7,755 nucleotides of DNA, taken from the NCBI GenBank assembly GCA_016781635.1, contig JADDPY010000671.1:1-7755 (forward strand). Direction: 5' to 3'. Made by a program: the position numbers and the translations under genes. Below are positions 1 through 5,798 of this stretch, piece by piece (position 1 is the stretch's first letter; every line of letters starts with the position of its first letter). This stretch comes from Rubrobacter sp. GTDB taxonomy: Bacteria > Actinomycetota > Rubrobacteria > Rubrobacterales > Rubrobacteraceae. Below the pieces are notes generated by a model, which saw only the letters and a program-made list of their open reading frames with translations, was not told the origin of the DNA and did not search any database.

Positions 1-85
1 GGTGGCAGAGCGGTTGAATGCGGCGGTCTCGAAAACCGTTATGTCGGTAAACCCGGCATCGGGGGTTCGAATCCCCCCCTCTCCG
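1..85 (+). tRNA. tRNA-Ser (anticodon CGA), 5' end cut off by the window
   Basis: This is a class II tRNA that reads UCG codons. The anticodon arm has a 5-bp stem (23-27 with 35-39) and the 7-base loop CTCGAAA, which puts anticodon CGA at 30-32. The D stem pairs 5-7 with 19-21. A long variable arm (42-47 with 53-58, loop TAAAC) is typical of tRNA-Ser. The T arm is GGGGG-TTCGAAT-CCCCC at 61-77. The 3' acceptor strand CCTCTCC (78-84) with discriminator G85 implies a 5' strand GGAGAGG, of which only the last two bases are in the window, so about five bases are missing. CCA is not encoded; the bases after G85 are CTC. Confidence 0.95.
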
Positions 86-205
86 CTCCCGGCGGTTTCT
101 TCGTTCTCCCGCCCGTCGGTCCGTTTCTATTCGGCGCGTGTATCGTGTAGGCTCCGGCTGTGTTTTCTCCACGCAAAGTCCATGAGATAGAGATCGGCGT
201 CTGCC

Positions 206-1435
206 GTGGCTTCTAGAAGGCTTTCGGGCGCGCTGCTCTACGCCTTAGCCGCCGTCGTGCTCATCGTTTCGGCGGTGGTCGATTACTTCTACCTCGGGAT
301 GACGCTCGAGCGGATATACACGCCCCTGATGCCGATCCACGCGGACTTCGACACGTTCTGGCGCTCCTCGAGGGCTTTCCTGGACGGCGGGGACGTATAC
401 GAGACGGGGGCCGAGCTCGTCAACCTCAACCCGCCTCTGTGGGTAATTCTCGTCGCCCCGTTTGCGGCTCTCGAGCCTCTCGCGGGCTTCCGCCTCTTCG
501 CGGCGCTCACGGCGGTCCTTATGGCGGCGTCGCTGTTGTGGATGGCGGCGGAGCTCAGGCCGTGGAGGGCGAATCCGCTCGTGGGCTCGATCTTGCTGGT
601 GGCGCTGCTCGTCTCGTCACCGTTTCTTGCGACGCTCGCGCTCGGGCAGATGTACCCGGTGCTATGCCTCGGGCTCGTTGCGTCGTGGGTCTTGGATCGG
701 CGTGGCCGTCCGCTCGCTTCGGGGGCGGCGCTTGGGCTCGTGGTCGCGCTCAAGCCGTCGCTCGCGCCGGTTCTCCTGTGGCCGATCGTGCGACGGCGGT
801 GGGGCGCGTCCCTGGCGGCGGTCGTCTCGGGTGCATCGGCGACGCTCGTCGGGGTTGTCGTCCTCGGGCCGGGGGCTACGCTACAGTGGGTCGGGCTGCT
901 GAGGAGCGAGCCCCTGAGCCCGTACTGGGATAACGCCTCCCTTCCGGCGGCGGCTGCCCGGCTCTTCACGCAGCACGAGTTCGGCCAACCGCTCGCGGAG
1001 CTCCCGTGGGCCGTTTCCCTCTTCGGGCTGCTCGGCCTAGTCCTCGTCTTTCTGACCGCATACGTGGCCCGGCGGGACCCCGAGGCGGGGCTCTGGGCGC
1101 TCGTAGCCGCTTCGCTGCTCGCCTCGCCCATCGCCTGGAACAACTACCTGCTTCTGCTCGCGCCAGGTGTGCTGCTCCTTCTGTCCCGCGGCCGGACGGC
1201 ACTCGCGGTCCTCTTGGTGGCCCTGCAGCTTCTCCCGCCGCAGTGGCCCCTGCTCTGGCAGGAAGGCGCTCCTCTTGGGGCTGCGGTCGGGCCCACGGTA
1301 TCGGTGCTCGCGCTCACGTCTTACTTCTACGTCCTCCTCGCGCACTGGCTGGCCTTTCTGACTCACGGGGACGGGTCAGCGGAAGACCGGGGTGCTTCGA
1401 AGGCGGGGGGCGCCTTCGAGACGGCGCGCCCGTAG
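206..1435 (+). CDS. Polytopic membrane glycosyltransferase, GT87/DUF2029 type
   Basis: This 409-residue integral membrane protein resembles GT87 (DUF2029, GT-C fold) enzymes, which use polyprenyl-phosphate sugars to mannosylate or otherwise glycosylate lipids or glycans on the outer face of the membrane; PimE is the best-known member. The N-terminal membrane helix (about 9-30) is followed by a loop with HADFDTFW at 45-52, where the family's catalytic aspartate is expected (D47 or D49). Then come NPPLW (75-79), a GQMYP segment (147-151), a KPSLAP segment (183-188) and SPIAWNNYLLLL (307-318), which matches the late SPxxWxxxxLLLL block of the family. There are about ten hydrophobic segments, and the last 25 residues are polar. 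The GTG start is weakly supported because only a poor purine stretch lies upstream, but no better in-frame start precedes the first membrane helix. Donor and acceptor cannot be read from the sequence. A solitary gene beside a tRNA gives no pathway clue. Confidence 0.8.
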   Translation: MASRRLSGALLYALAAVVLIVSAVVDYFYLGMTLERIYTPLMPIHADFDTFWRSSRAFLDGGDVYETGAELVNLNPPLWVILVAPFAALEPLAGFRLFAALTAVLMAASLLWMAAELRPWRANPLVGSILLVALLVSSPFLATLALGQMYPVLCLGLVASWVLDRRGRPLASGAALGLVVALKPSLAPVLLWPIVRRRWGASLAAVVSGASATLVGVVVLGPGATLQWVGLLRSEPLSPYWDNASLPAAAARLFTQHEFGQPLAELPWAVSLFGLLGLVLVFLTAYVARRDPEAGLWALVAASLLASPIAWNNYLLLLAPGVLLLLSRGRTALAVLLVALQLLPPQWPLLWQEGAPLGAAVGPTVSVLALTSYFYVLLAHWLAFLTHGDGSAEDRGASKAGGAFETARP

Positions 1436-1546
1436 GGGAGAGAGCGAGTGGCAGGCCCTCCGGGATGTCCGGCGCTTCGTTACGCCGGGGACGGGGTAGA
1501 AACCCCGGGAAGAGGACCGGTGTACACCCGTGTAGAGGAGTGAGGG
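1436..1546 (+). promoter_or_regulatory. Leader of the DUF2231-Rieske gene with several inverted repeats
   Basis: The 111 bases between the glycosyltransferase stop and the next ATG hold three short dyads. CCGGCG (1469-1474) pairs with CGCCGG (1483-1488) across an 8-base loop. CGGGG (1492-1496) pairs with CCCCG (1503-1507). GGTGTACACC (1519-1528) is a perfect 10-base palindrome lying only 5 bases before the ribosome binding site (AGAGGAG, 1534-1540). The first could be a weak terminator for the upstream gene, though no T-run follows. The palindrome could be an operator. No convincing -35/-10 pair is seen. The repeats are observed; the functions are inferred. Confidence 0.35.
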
Positions 1547-2455
1547 ATGGGATCCACGCCAAGCCAGCGCATCGTGGACAGCCTGCCGTGGCTGGACGAT
1601 GTCGCAGAGAAGGTGCAGCCCAAGGTGCAGGAGATCGTCCACAAGGGCGACCCCACGCTGCGCAACATACTGGACGGGGTCTGGTTCGGGAGCCCCCTGC
1701 ACCCGGTACTTCAGACGCTGCCCATAGGCTCGTGGAGCGCTGTGATGGCGCTGGACGCCATTGACATCGTCACCGGCTCCAAGACCGCGCGCAACGGGGC
1801 GGATAGCGCTCTCGCGGTCGGGGTCGCCGGAGGCTACGTCACCGCGGCGGTCGGCTTCTCTGACTGGCGCTACCTTTCGGGTGGCTCGCGCAGGATGGGC
1901 ATGGCCCACGGCCTACTCAACAGCGTAGGGCTGCTGCTCAACACGGCCTCGCTGGTGTTGAGGGCGACGGGCCGCAGAAACCTCGGGCGCGCGGCCTTTC
2001 TGGCGGGCTACAGCCTCAACGGAATGGGCGCCCACCTCGGCGGCGAGCTCTCTTACCACTACGGTCTCAGGGTCAACCGCGACGTCTTCGAGCCCGCGGG
2101 CCCCGACGAGTTCGTCCCGGTTCTCGGCGAAGACGAGCTCCCAGGGCCGGGCGAAGACGGTGGCATGCTAAAGGTCTCCGTCGAGGGGACGGAGGTCCTT
2201 CTGGCCCGAGCCTCGGACGGCGAGATCTGCGCCATCTCCAACATCTGCAACCACTTCGCAGGACCTCTGGCCGAGGGCGAGCGCGAGGGCGACACCGTGA
2301 TCTGCCCGTGGCACAGGTCCCGCTTCGACCTCAAGACCGGCCACCCCATCGACGGCCCGGCCGTTTTCCCACAATCCACCTACGAGACTCGCGTACGCGA
2401 GGGCAAGATAGAGCTGCGCGCCTCCGACGACAACGCGCAGAAGAAGGTCAAGTAG
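1547..2455 (+). CDS. DUF2231 membrane domain fused to a Rieske [2Fe-2S] domain
   Basis: This 302-residue protein probably acts in electron transfer at the membrane. Residues about 45-175 form a DUF2231-like unit with roughly four hydrophobic helices and characteristic histidines: SPLHPVL with H52, MAHGLLN with H121, GAHLGG with H163, and SYHYG with H171. After a Pro/Glu/Gly-rich linker (183-206), the C-terminal domain (about 207-291) carries a full Rieske cluster site, C234-N-H236-x16-C253-P-W-H256. The extra cysteines that form the disulfide in bc1-type Rieske proteins are absent, so this is the ferredoxin-type (lower potential) form, as in oxygenase ferredoxins. There is no Tat signal, so the Rieske part may be cytosolic. 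The ATG start has a good ribosome binding site (AGAGGAG, 6 bases upstream). Redox partners are not visible nearby. The domain calls are firm; the physiological role is unknown. Confidence 0.9.
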   Translation: MGSTPSQRIVDSLPWLDDVAEKVQPKVQEIVHKGDPTLRNILDGVWFGSPLHPVLQTLPIGSWSAVMALDAIDIVTGSKTARNGADSALAVGVAGGYVTAAVGFSDWRYLSGGSRRMGMAHGLLNSVGLLLNTASLVLRATGRRNLGRAAFLAGYSLNGMGAHLGGELSYHYGLRVNRDVFEPAGPDEFVPVLGEDELPGPGEDGGMLKVSVEGTEVLLARASDGEICAISNICNHFAGPLAEGEREGDTVICPWHRSRFDLKTGHPIDGPAVFPQSTYETRVREGKIELRASDDNAQKKVK

Positions 2456-2685
2456 CCCGCAATCGGTCATCGACCGTTCAACCGGACCGCGTCGGGGCGC
2501 TTCGATGGACCCACCTTCTGAGGGTGCAGACCCCGTGCTGCGTTGGTAACAACGAGAAGCCGTGTAAGAGGGAGGCGGGGCCGCGAGTAGCGGCGCGCCG
2601 CCATGGGCTGCGCGAGCCGGAAGCTGGATCGTCGGCCATACCGGTTGTCGGATGAACTTTTGAACATCGTCAGAGGAGGAAACAC
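2456..2685 (+). other. Intergenic region before the F420-dependent oxidoreductase gene
   Basis: This gap of 230 bases holds no convincing gene. Eight bases after the Rieske stop, CGGTC (2464-2468) and GACCG (2472-2476) form a 5-bp stem with a 3-base loop, but no T-run follows, so it is at best a weak terminator. No clear -35/-10 pair was found. The only strong signal is the ribosome binding site AGAGGAGGA at 2672-2680, 5 bases before the GTG start at 2686, which fixes that start. Confidence 0.5.
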
Positions 2686-3654
2686 GTGAAGATCGGTTAC
2701 AAGTTGATCGCAGAAGCTTACTCGCCGCAGGAGATGGTCCGCCAGGCCGTGCGCGCCGAGGAGGCCGGTTTCGACTTTGTCGAGATCAGCGACCATTTCC
2801 ACCCCTGGTTCGACAGCCAGGGGCATTCCGGATTTGCCTGGTCGATCCTCGCCGCGGCGGCAGCACGGACCGAGCGCATCGAGATTGCTACCGGCGTCAC
2901 CTGCCCCTTCATCCGTTACCATCCGGCCGTGATCGCGCAGGCGGCGGCCACTACCGCGCTTCTCTCGGAGGGGCGCTTCACCCTTGGCGTCGGGGCCGGC
3001 GAGCGGCTCAACGAGCACGTCGTCGGCTACGGCTGGCCGGCGGTGAGGGAGCGCCACGAGATGTTCCGCGAGTCCCTGGAGATCATCCGGCTGCTTTGGT
3101 CGGGGGGGTACCACTCCTACGAGGGCAAGCACCTCACGCTGGAAGACGCGCGGGTCTTCGACCTGCCGGAGACGCTGCCCCGCATCGCGGTGGCGAGCGG
3201 CGGCCCCGCTTCGGCTCGTATCGCCGCTGAGCTCGGCGACGGGATCTTCGTTACGGAGCCCAGAACCGACATAACGGATGCCTACGCTCAGGCCGGCGGG
3301 GACGGCCCGAGGTACGCCGAGGTGCCGCTCTCCTGGGCCCCCGATGAGGCCGAGGCCGCGAGGTCGGCGCGCGAGCAGTTTCGTTTCGGCCTCACCGGGT
3401 GGAAGGTCCAGTCGGAGCTGCCGAACCCGGTCAACTTCGAGGCCGCGACGGCGTTTATCACGGAGGACGACATGCGCGGGGTGTTCGGGATCGGGCCCGA
3501 CGCCTCCGTTCACCTCGCCACGGCCCAACAGTTCGTGGACGCCGGCTACGATCACCTCGCGCTGATCAACGCCGGACCCGACCCGGAGGGGTTCTTCGAC
3601 TTCTTCGCCGCAGAATTGGCCGAGCCGATGCGGGCGCTGACGCCATCCGGCTGA
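2686..3654 (+). CDS. F420-dependent LLM-class oxidoreductase, FGD-like (TIGR03557-type)
   Basis: This 322-residue single-domain TIM-barrel enzyme belongs to the luciferase-like family that uses deazaflavin F420 for hydride transfer. It resembles F420-dependent glucose-6-phosphate dehydrogenase (FGD1) throughout: IGYKLIAE near the N-terminus, SDHFHPW (35-41) with H37 and W41 in the places of FGD1 His40 and Trp44, GVGAGERLNE (101-110) with E106 in the place of Glu109, RYHPAVIAQA (77-86), and an ASGGPASA turn (170-177). Of the FGD1 residues that hold the sugar phosphate, K240 and R264 seem to match Lys259 and Arg283. A counterpart of Lys198 is not evident, and the position of His260 is V241. The F420 class is therefore secure, but glucose 6-phosphate as substrate is doubtful. 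The GTG start is supported by a strong ribosome binding site 5 bases upstream. No F420 biosynthesis gene is nearby. Confidence 0.85.
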   Translation: MKIGYKLIAEAYSPQEMVRQAVRAEEAGFDFVEISDHFHPWFDSQGHSGFAWSILAAAAARTERIEIATGVTCPFIRYHPAVIAQAAATTALLSEGRFTLGVGAGERLNEHVVGYGWPAVRERHEMFRESLEIIRLLWSGGYHSYEGKHLTLEDARVFDLPETLPRIAVASGGPASARIAAELGDGIFVTEPRTDITDAYAQAGGDGPRYAEVPLSWAPDEAEAARSAREQFRFGLTGWKVQSELPNPVNFEAATAFITEDDMRGVFGIGPDASVHLATAQQFVDAGYDHLALINAGPDPEGFFDFFAAELAEPMRALTPSG

Positions 3655-3890
3655 AGTCGGCCGGGTGACGGTAATACCCTCGAACGGCGGGGATCGGGGG
3701 ACCGGACCGTAACGCTGCCTAAAAGCGTCCAAGGGTCGGTAGCGTCAGCCTCGACCCCACCAAGACATATGGGTTTTGACGGACGGCTTTGCTCTGCTGC
3801 TACCCGGACCCCGGTCCTGCGTAAGATGATGTACTCGCGACACGGAGATCGGCACCCGGAGGGTACTAGCCGAGGGCTGGATCTTTGAAA
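3655..3890. other. Convergent intergenic region with weak hairpins
   Basis: These 236 bases lie between the + strand oxidoreductase gene and the - strand TPR operon, where two converging transcripts must end. CTAGCC (3866-3871) can pair with GGCTGG (3875-3880) over the loop GAG, with one G-U pair, and is followed by ATCTTT on the + strand. That makes it a weak + strand terminator candidate; read from the - strand it has a mismatch and no T-run. ACCC (3854-3857) and GGGT (3861-3864) form a second, shorter stem just before it. No RNA gene or coding sequence is convincing here. Confidence 0.3.
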
Positions 3891-4505
3891 CTAGCCCTTC
3901 TCCAGGCTCTCCAGCGCCTCCTGAGCGGCCTGTCTGAGGCGGCGGTTGGAGTCGACGCGGAAGATGGCCTGGAGGTCGCCTCGGGCACGGGCCTGCTCGC
4001 CGAGGGCCACGAGGGCGGAGGCGCGGTTGTAGAGGGCGATGCCGAGCTTGGGGTCGAGCCTCACGGCGGTGTCGGTCGCTTCGAGGGCGCGTTCGGGGTC
4101 GCCGGAGGCGTCGAGGGAAGCGCCGAGGGCCGAGTAGTAACGGGGGAGGGGGCGGCGGGAGACGAGATCCTCGTAGGCCTTGGTGGCCTTGTCGTACTCG
4201 GCGCGGCGGAAGAAGGTGGTTGCCCGGCGTTCATCCGAAGCTACGGCTCGCGCCATAAGGACGGTGAGTAGGGCGGTGCCGGCGAGGTAGGTTAGGAGGA
4301 CGAGGAGGGCGTTGCCCTCGATGGTGTAACTCATGACGAACGGGAGGCCGAGCGCCAGCACACCGGCGGTGATGAGCGGCAGGAGCCGGGCCGCGAACTC
4401 GCCGTAAGCCCGGACTCGCAGGAGGTCGCGGTGCTGGCGGCCGACGAAGAAGATAAAGCCCAGGAGGACCGCCATCGCCGCGAGGGTTGGGTAGAAAAAG
4501 CTCAC
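3891..4505 (-). CDS. Membrane-anchored TPR protein, second of two tandem paralogues
   Basis: This 204-residue protein has three hydrophobic segments (about 5-21, 40-58 and 65-85) followed by a soluble domain of about 2.5 tetratricopeptide repeats (roughly 93-118, 121-154, 155-186). The clearest TPR positions are GASLDASGDPERALEATDTA (128-147) and LDPKLGIALYNRASALVALG (150-169). The basic loop between segments 1 and 2 (R23, R26, R30, R32) suggests it faces the cytoplasm, which would also put the TPR domain in the cytoplasm. TPRs usually bind partner proteins, so a scaffold role is plausible, but the partner is unknown. The GTG start overlaps the stop of the upstream paralogue by four bases (GTGA, 4502-4505), a sign of translational coupling. 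The stop is followed by the weak hairpin at 3866-3880. The TPR call is firm; the role is not known. Confidence 0.85.
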   Translation of the reverse strand: MSFFYPTLAAMAVLLGFIFFVGRQHRDLLRVRAYGEFAARLLPLITAGVLALGLPFVMSYTIEGNALLVLLTYLAGTALLTVLMARAVASDERRATTFFRRAEYDKATKAYEDLVSRRPLPRYYSALGASLDASGDPERALEATDTAVRLDPKLGIALYNRASALVALGEQARARGDLQAIFRVDSNRRLRQAAQEALESLEKG

Positions 4506-5107
4506 TTCTTCTGCATCTCCGCTAGCACCTTGCTCGCCGCAGACTTGAAGCGGCGGGGGAGGTCGGCTTCGAGGGCCTTTTTCAGATCTTTGATCGCACG
4601 ACTCCTTCGGCCGGTGTTACGCAGGATCAGGGCGCGGTTGTAGTACGCGAGGCCGTACTGGGGATCCAGCTCGACGGCCTTGGAAGAGGCCTCCAGCGCC
4701 TCCTCATTGTGCCCCCCGGCCCCGAGCGCCGCACCGAGAAAGGCCCAGTGGCGCGCGAGGGGGTGCTCCTCGGCGAGCTTGCGATACAACGTGGCCGCAC
4801 CCTCATAATCTCCCTTGCGAAAGGCTCGGGAGGCCTTCCGCTCCCCGGCCGGCTCCGAGACGAACCTGAATACTACGAGGATCACCGCGAATCCTATGGC
4901 CCAGATTATAGGCACCGAGCCTCCACTCCCCTGCACGATCGGGAGGCTCGCCGCCATCAGCGTTATCCCCGCGAACGGCAACGACCTTCGCGCGAGTTCC
5001 CCCCAGGCCCCGGCCCGTACGAGGTCCTTGTTGAACCCGAACACCACCCGCCACGCGACGACGACGAGCAGGATGGTGAGGATGACGGGAACGGCGACGG
5101 TATCCAA
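4502..5107 (-). CDS. Membrane-anchored TPR protein, first of two tandem paralogues (TTG start)
   Basis: This protein has 201 residues when started at the TTG at 5105-5107. The frame is open further upstream to 5305, but those extra residues are Arg/Ser/Pro-rich low-complexity sequence lying over the DUF1802 gene, so they are rejected. The TTG has an AGGGG ribosome binding site 9 bases upstream, starts 16 bases after the DUF1802 stop, and gives a protein that aligns end to end with the 204-residue downstream paralogue. The layout is the same: hydrophobic segments at about 4-23, 43-58 and 65-83, a basic loop with NKDLVRAGAWGELARR (26-41), then TPR units (about 92-117, 118-151, 152-184) including EEALEASSKAVELDPQYGLA (135-154). 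The C-terminus is lysine-rich. The function is unknown; it may scaffold or hetero-oligomerise with the paralogue. Gene reality is high; the exact start is less sure. Confidence 0.82.
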   Translation of the reverse strand: MDTVAVPVILTILLVVVAWRVVFGFNKDLVRAGAWGELARRSLPFAGITLMAASLPIVQGSGGSVPIIWAIGFAVILVVFRFVSEPAGERKASRAFRKGDYEGAATLYRKLAEEHPLARHWAFLGAALGAGGHNEEALEASSKAVELDPQYGLAYYNRALILRNTGRRSRAIKDLKKALEADLPRRFKSAASKVLAEMQKK

Positions 5108-5116
5108 GACCGGAAA

Positions 5117-5121
5117 CCCCT
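5117..5121 (-). promoter_or_regulatory. Ribosome binding site supporting the TTG start of the first TPR gene
   Basis: Read on the - strand this is AGGGG, 9 bases before the TTG at 5105-5107 and just after the DUF1802 stop (5124-5126). It decides the short start over the much longer open frame. Confidence 0.55.
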
Positions 5122-5123
5122 GT

Positions 5124-5717
5124 CTAGGAGCCCACGGGCGCGGGACGCAGGCCGGTGAGTACCTCCAGCGCGGGCCGGACGAGCCCTTCAAAGGCCTCGT
5201 CGTCGAGGGCGGGGCGAGAGCCGGCGGTCGAGACGTTCTCCTCCAGCTCGATCCAACTCTTGCAACCGCCGTACGATGGGCTGTACGGGAGTTCGACCGG
5301 CTCATCTAGGAGATGGACCCTGAGGACGAGCACCGTCAGCGGCTTCTTCGGGCGCCACTTCAGGCGGCTCTCGGCATAGTCGTGCGTCCAGACGTGGTAC
5401 GGGTCGAGGGCTTCGAGCTCGTCGGCCTCGGAGATCTCGTACGCCGCCTCGACCTCGGCAAAGGACGTAAAGAGCACGGGCCCGTCGTCCTTTCTTTTCG
5501 GGATGGACCGGAGCAGGTCGTGGTAGAGCGGCTTGAGCTGCTCCTCCTTCTGGTGCTCGTAGCCCCCGAAGAACAAGAAGCGTGTCTTGGGGACGGCGAA
5601 TGCCTTCTCGCGGATGCCGCCCTTGCGGACGACGATCGCCGTCTCGCCGCGTTCGAGCGCCTTGACCGCGACCGCCCACTCCTTTAACGCGTGCCTCAAA
5701 GAGCCCTGAGAATCCAT
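5124..5717 (-). CDS. DUF1802 family protein
   Basis: This 197-residue soluble protein has no signal peptide or membrane segment. It has the two conserved blocks of DUF1802. The first is LRHALKEWAVAVKALERGE (7-25) with VVRKGGIREKAF (29-40) and RFLFFGGYEHQK (46-57). The second is HVWTHDYAESRLKWRPKKPL (108-127), followed by VLVLRVHLL (129-137) and a SYGGCKSWIEL segment (148-158). The many conserved Lys, Arg, His and Trp residues suggest binding of a phosphate-bearing ligand or nucleic acid, but no biochemical function is known to me. It is the first gene of the operon with the two TPR proteins, 16 bases before the next start. The ATG start has a good ribosome binding site (GAGGTG at 5723-5728, read on the - strand, 5 bases before the ATG). 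It is transcribed divergently from fumC. Confidence 0.85.
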   Translation of the reverse strand: MDSQGSLRHALKEWAVAVKALERGETAIVVRKGGIREKAFAVPKTRFLFFGGYEHQKEEQLKPLYHDLLRSIPKRKDDGPVLFTSFAEVEAAYEISEADELEALDPYHVWTHDYAESRLKWRPKKPLTVLVLRVHLLDEPVELPYSPSYGGCKSWIELEENVSTAGSRPALDDEAFEGLVRPALEVLTGLRPAPVGS

Positions 5718-5731
5718 CCGATCACCTCTCG

Positions 5732-5737
5732 TATAAT
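5732..5737 (+). promoter_or_regulatory. -10 element of the fumC promoter
   Basis: This is a perfect TATAAT. It predicts a transcription start near 5744 and a leader of about 55 bases to the fumC ATG at 5799. No good -35 hexamer lies 16-18 bases upstream; a CTGAGA at 5706-5711 is 20 bases away. The site lies just upstream of the DUF1802 start codon and overlaps the likely DUF1802 leader. Confidence 0.55.
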
Positions 5738-5741
5738 GCCG

Positions 5742-5763
5742 TCATATAGGGAAGATTATATGA
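5742..5763. promoter_or_regulatory. Operator-like dyad between fumC and the DUF1802 operon
   Basis: TCATATA (5742-5748) and TATATGA (5757-5763) form a perfect 7-bp inverted repeat around an 8-base spacer. It sits on the predicted fumC start site (about 5744) and covers the - strand -10 hexamer (5755-5760), so a dimeric regulator bound here could act on both divergent units. It is AT-rich in a GC-rich setting. The repeat is observed; the operator role is inferred. Confidence 0.4.
5755..5760 (-). promoter_or_regulatory. -10 element of the DUF1802-TPR-TPR operon promoter
   Basis: Read on the - strand this is a perfect TATAAT. It predicts a start near 5748 and a short leader of about 30 bases to the DUF1802 ATG at 5717, containing its ribosome binding site. 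The -35 region is weak: TTCGAA at 18-base spacing matches only half of the consensus. Confidence 0.5.
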
Positions 5764-5798
5764 TGCGACCGGACACGCTTCGAAGGAGGACGTTAAGT

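Noticed and set aside
2..190. 62-codon + strand open frame over the tRNA and the following spacer
   Set aside because: It begins inside the tRNA-Ser, has no ribosome binding site, and its composition simply follows the tRNA and spacer.
86..205. Terminator or promoter between the tRNA and the GT87 gene
   Set aside because: Only a 5-bp GGCGG/CCGCC pairing (91-95 with 109-113) over a 13-base loop is seen, with no T-run and no clear -35/-10 pair.
289..1143. 284-codon open frame antisense to the GT87 gene
   Set aside because: It is Arg/Ser/Ala-rich low-complexity sequence, as expected from the opposite strand of a GC-rich gene. The + strand frame has clear membrane helices and family motifs.
2467..3732. 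421-codon open frame antisense to the F420 oxidoreductase gene
   Set aside because: The + strand frame has full FGD-like motifs and a strong ribosome binding site. The antisense frame has no recognisable domain and is a by-product of codon bias.
3776..3827. Possible + strand promoter (TTGACG at 3776, TAAGAT at 3822)
   Set aside because: The two hexamers are about 40 bases apart, neither has a partner at 16-18 bases, and no + strand gene follows.
5691..5798. N-terminal extension of fumC by 36 codons
   Set aside because: It would begin upstream of the predicted -10 element, overlap the DUF1802 start and lack conserved residues. The ATG at 5799 has an ideal AGGAGG site.
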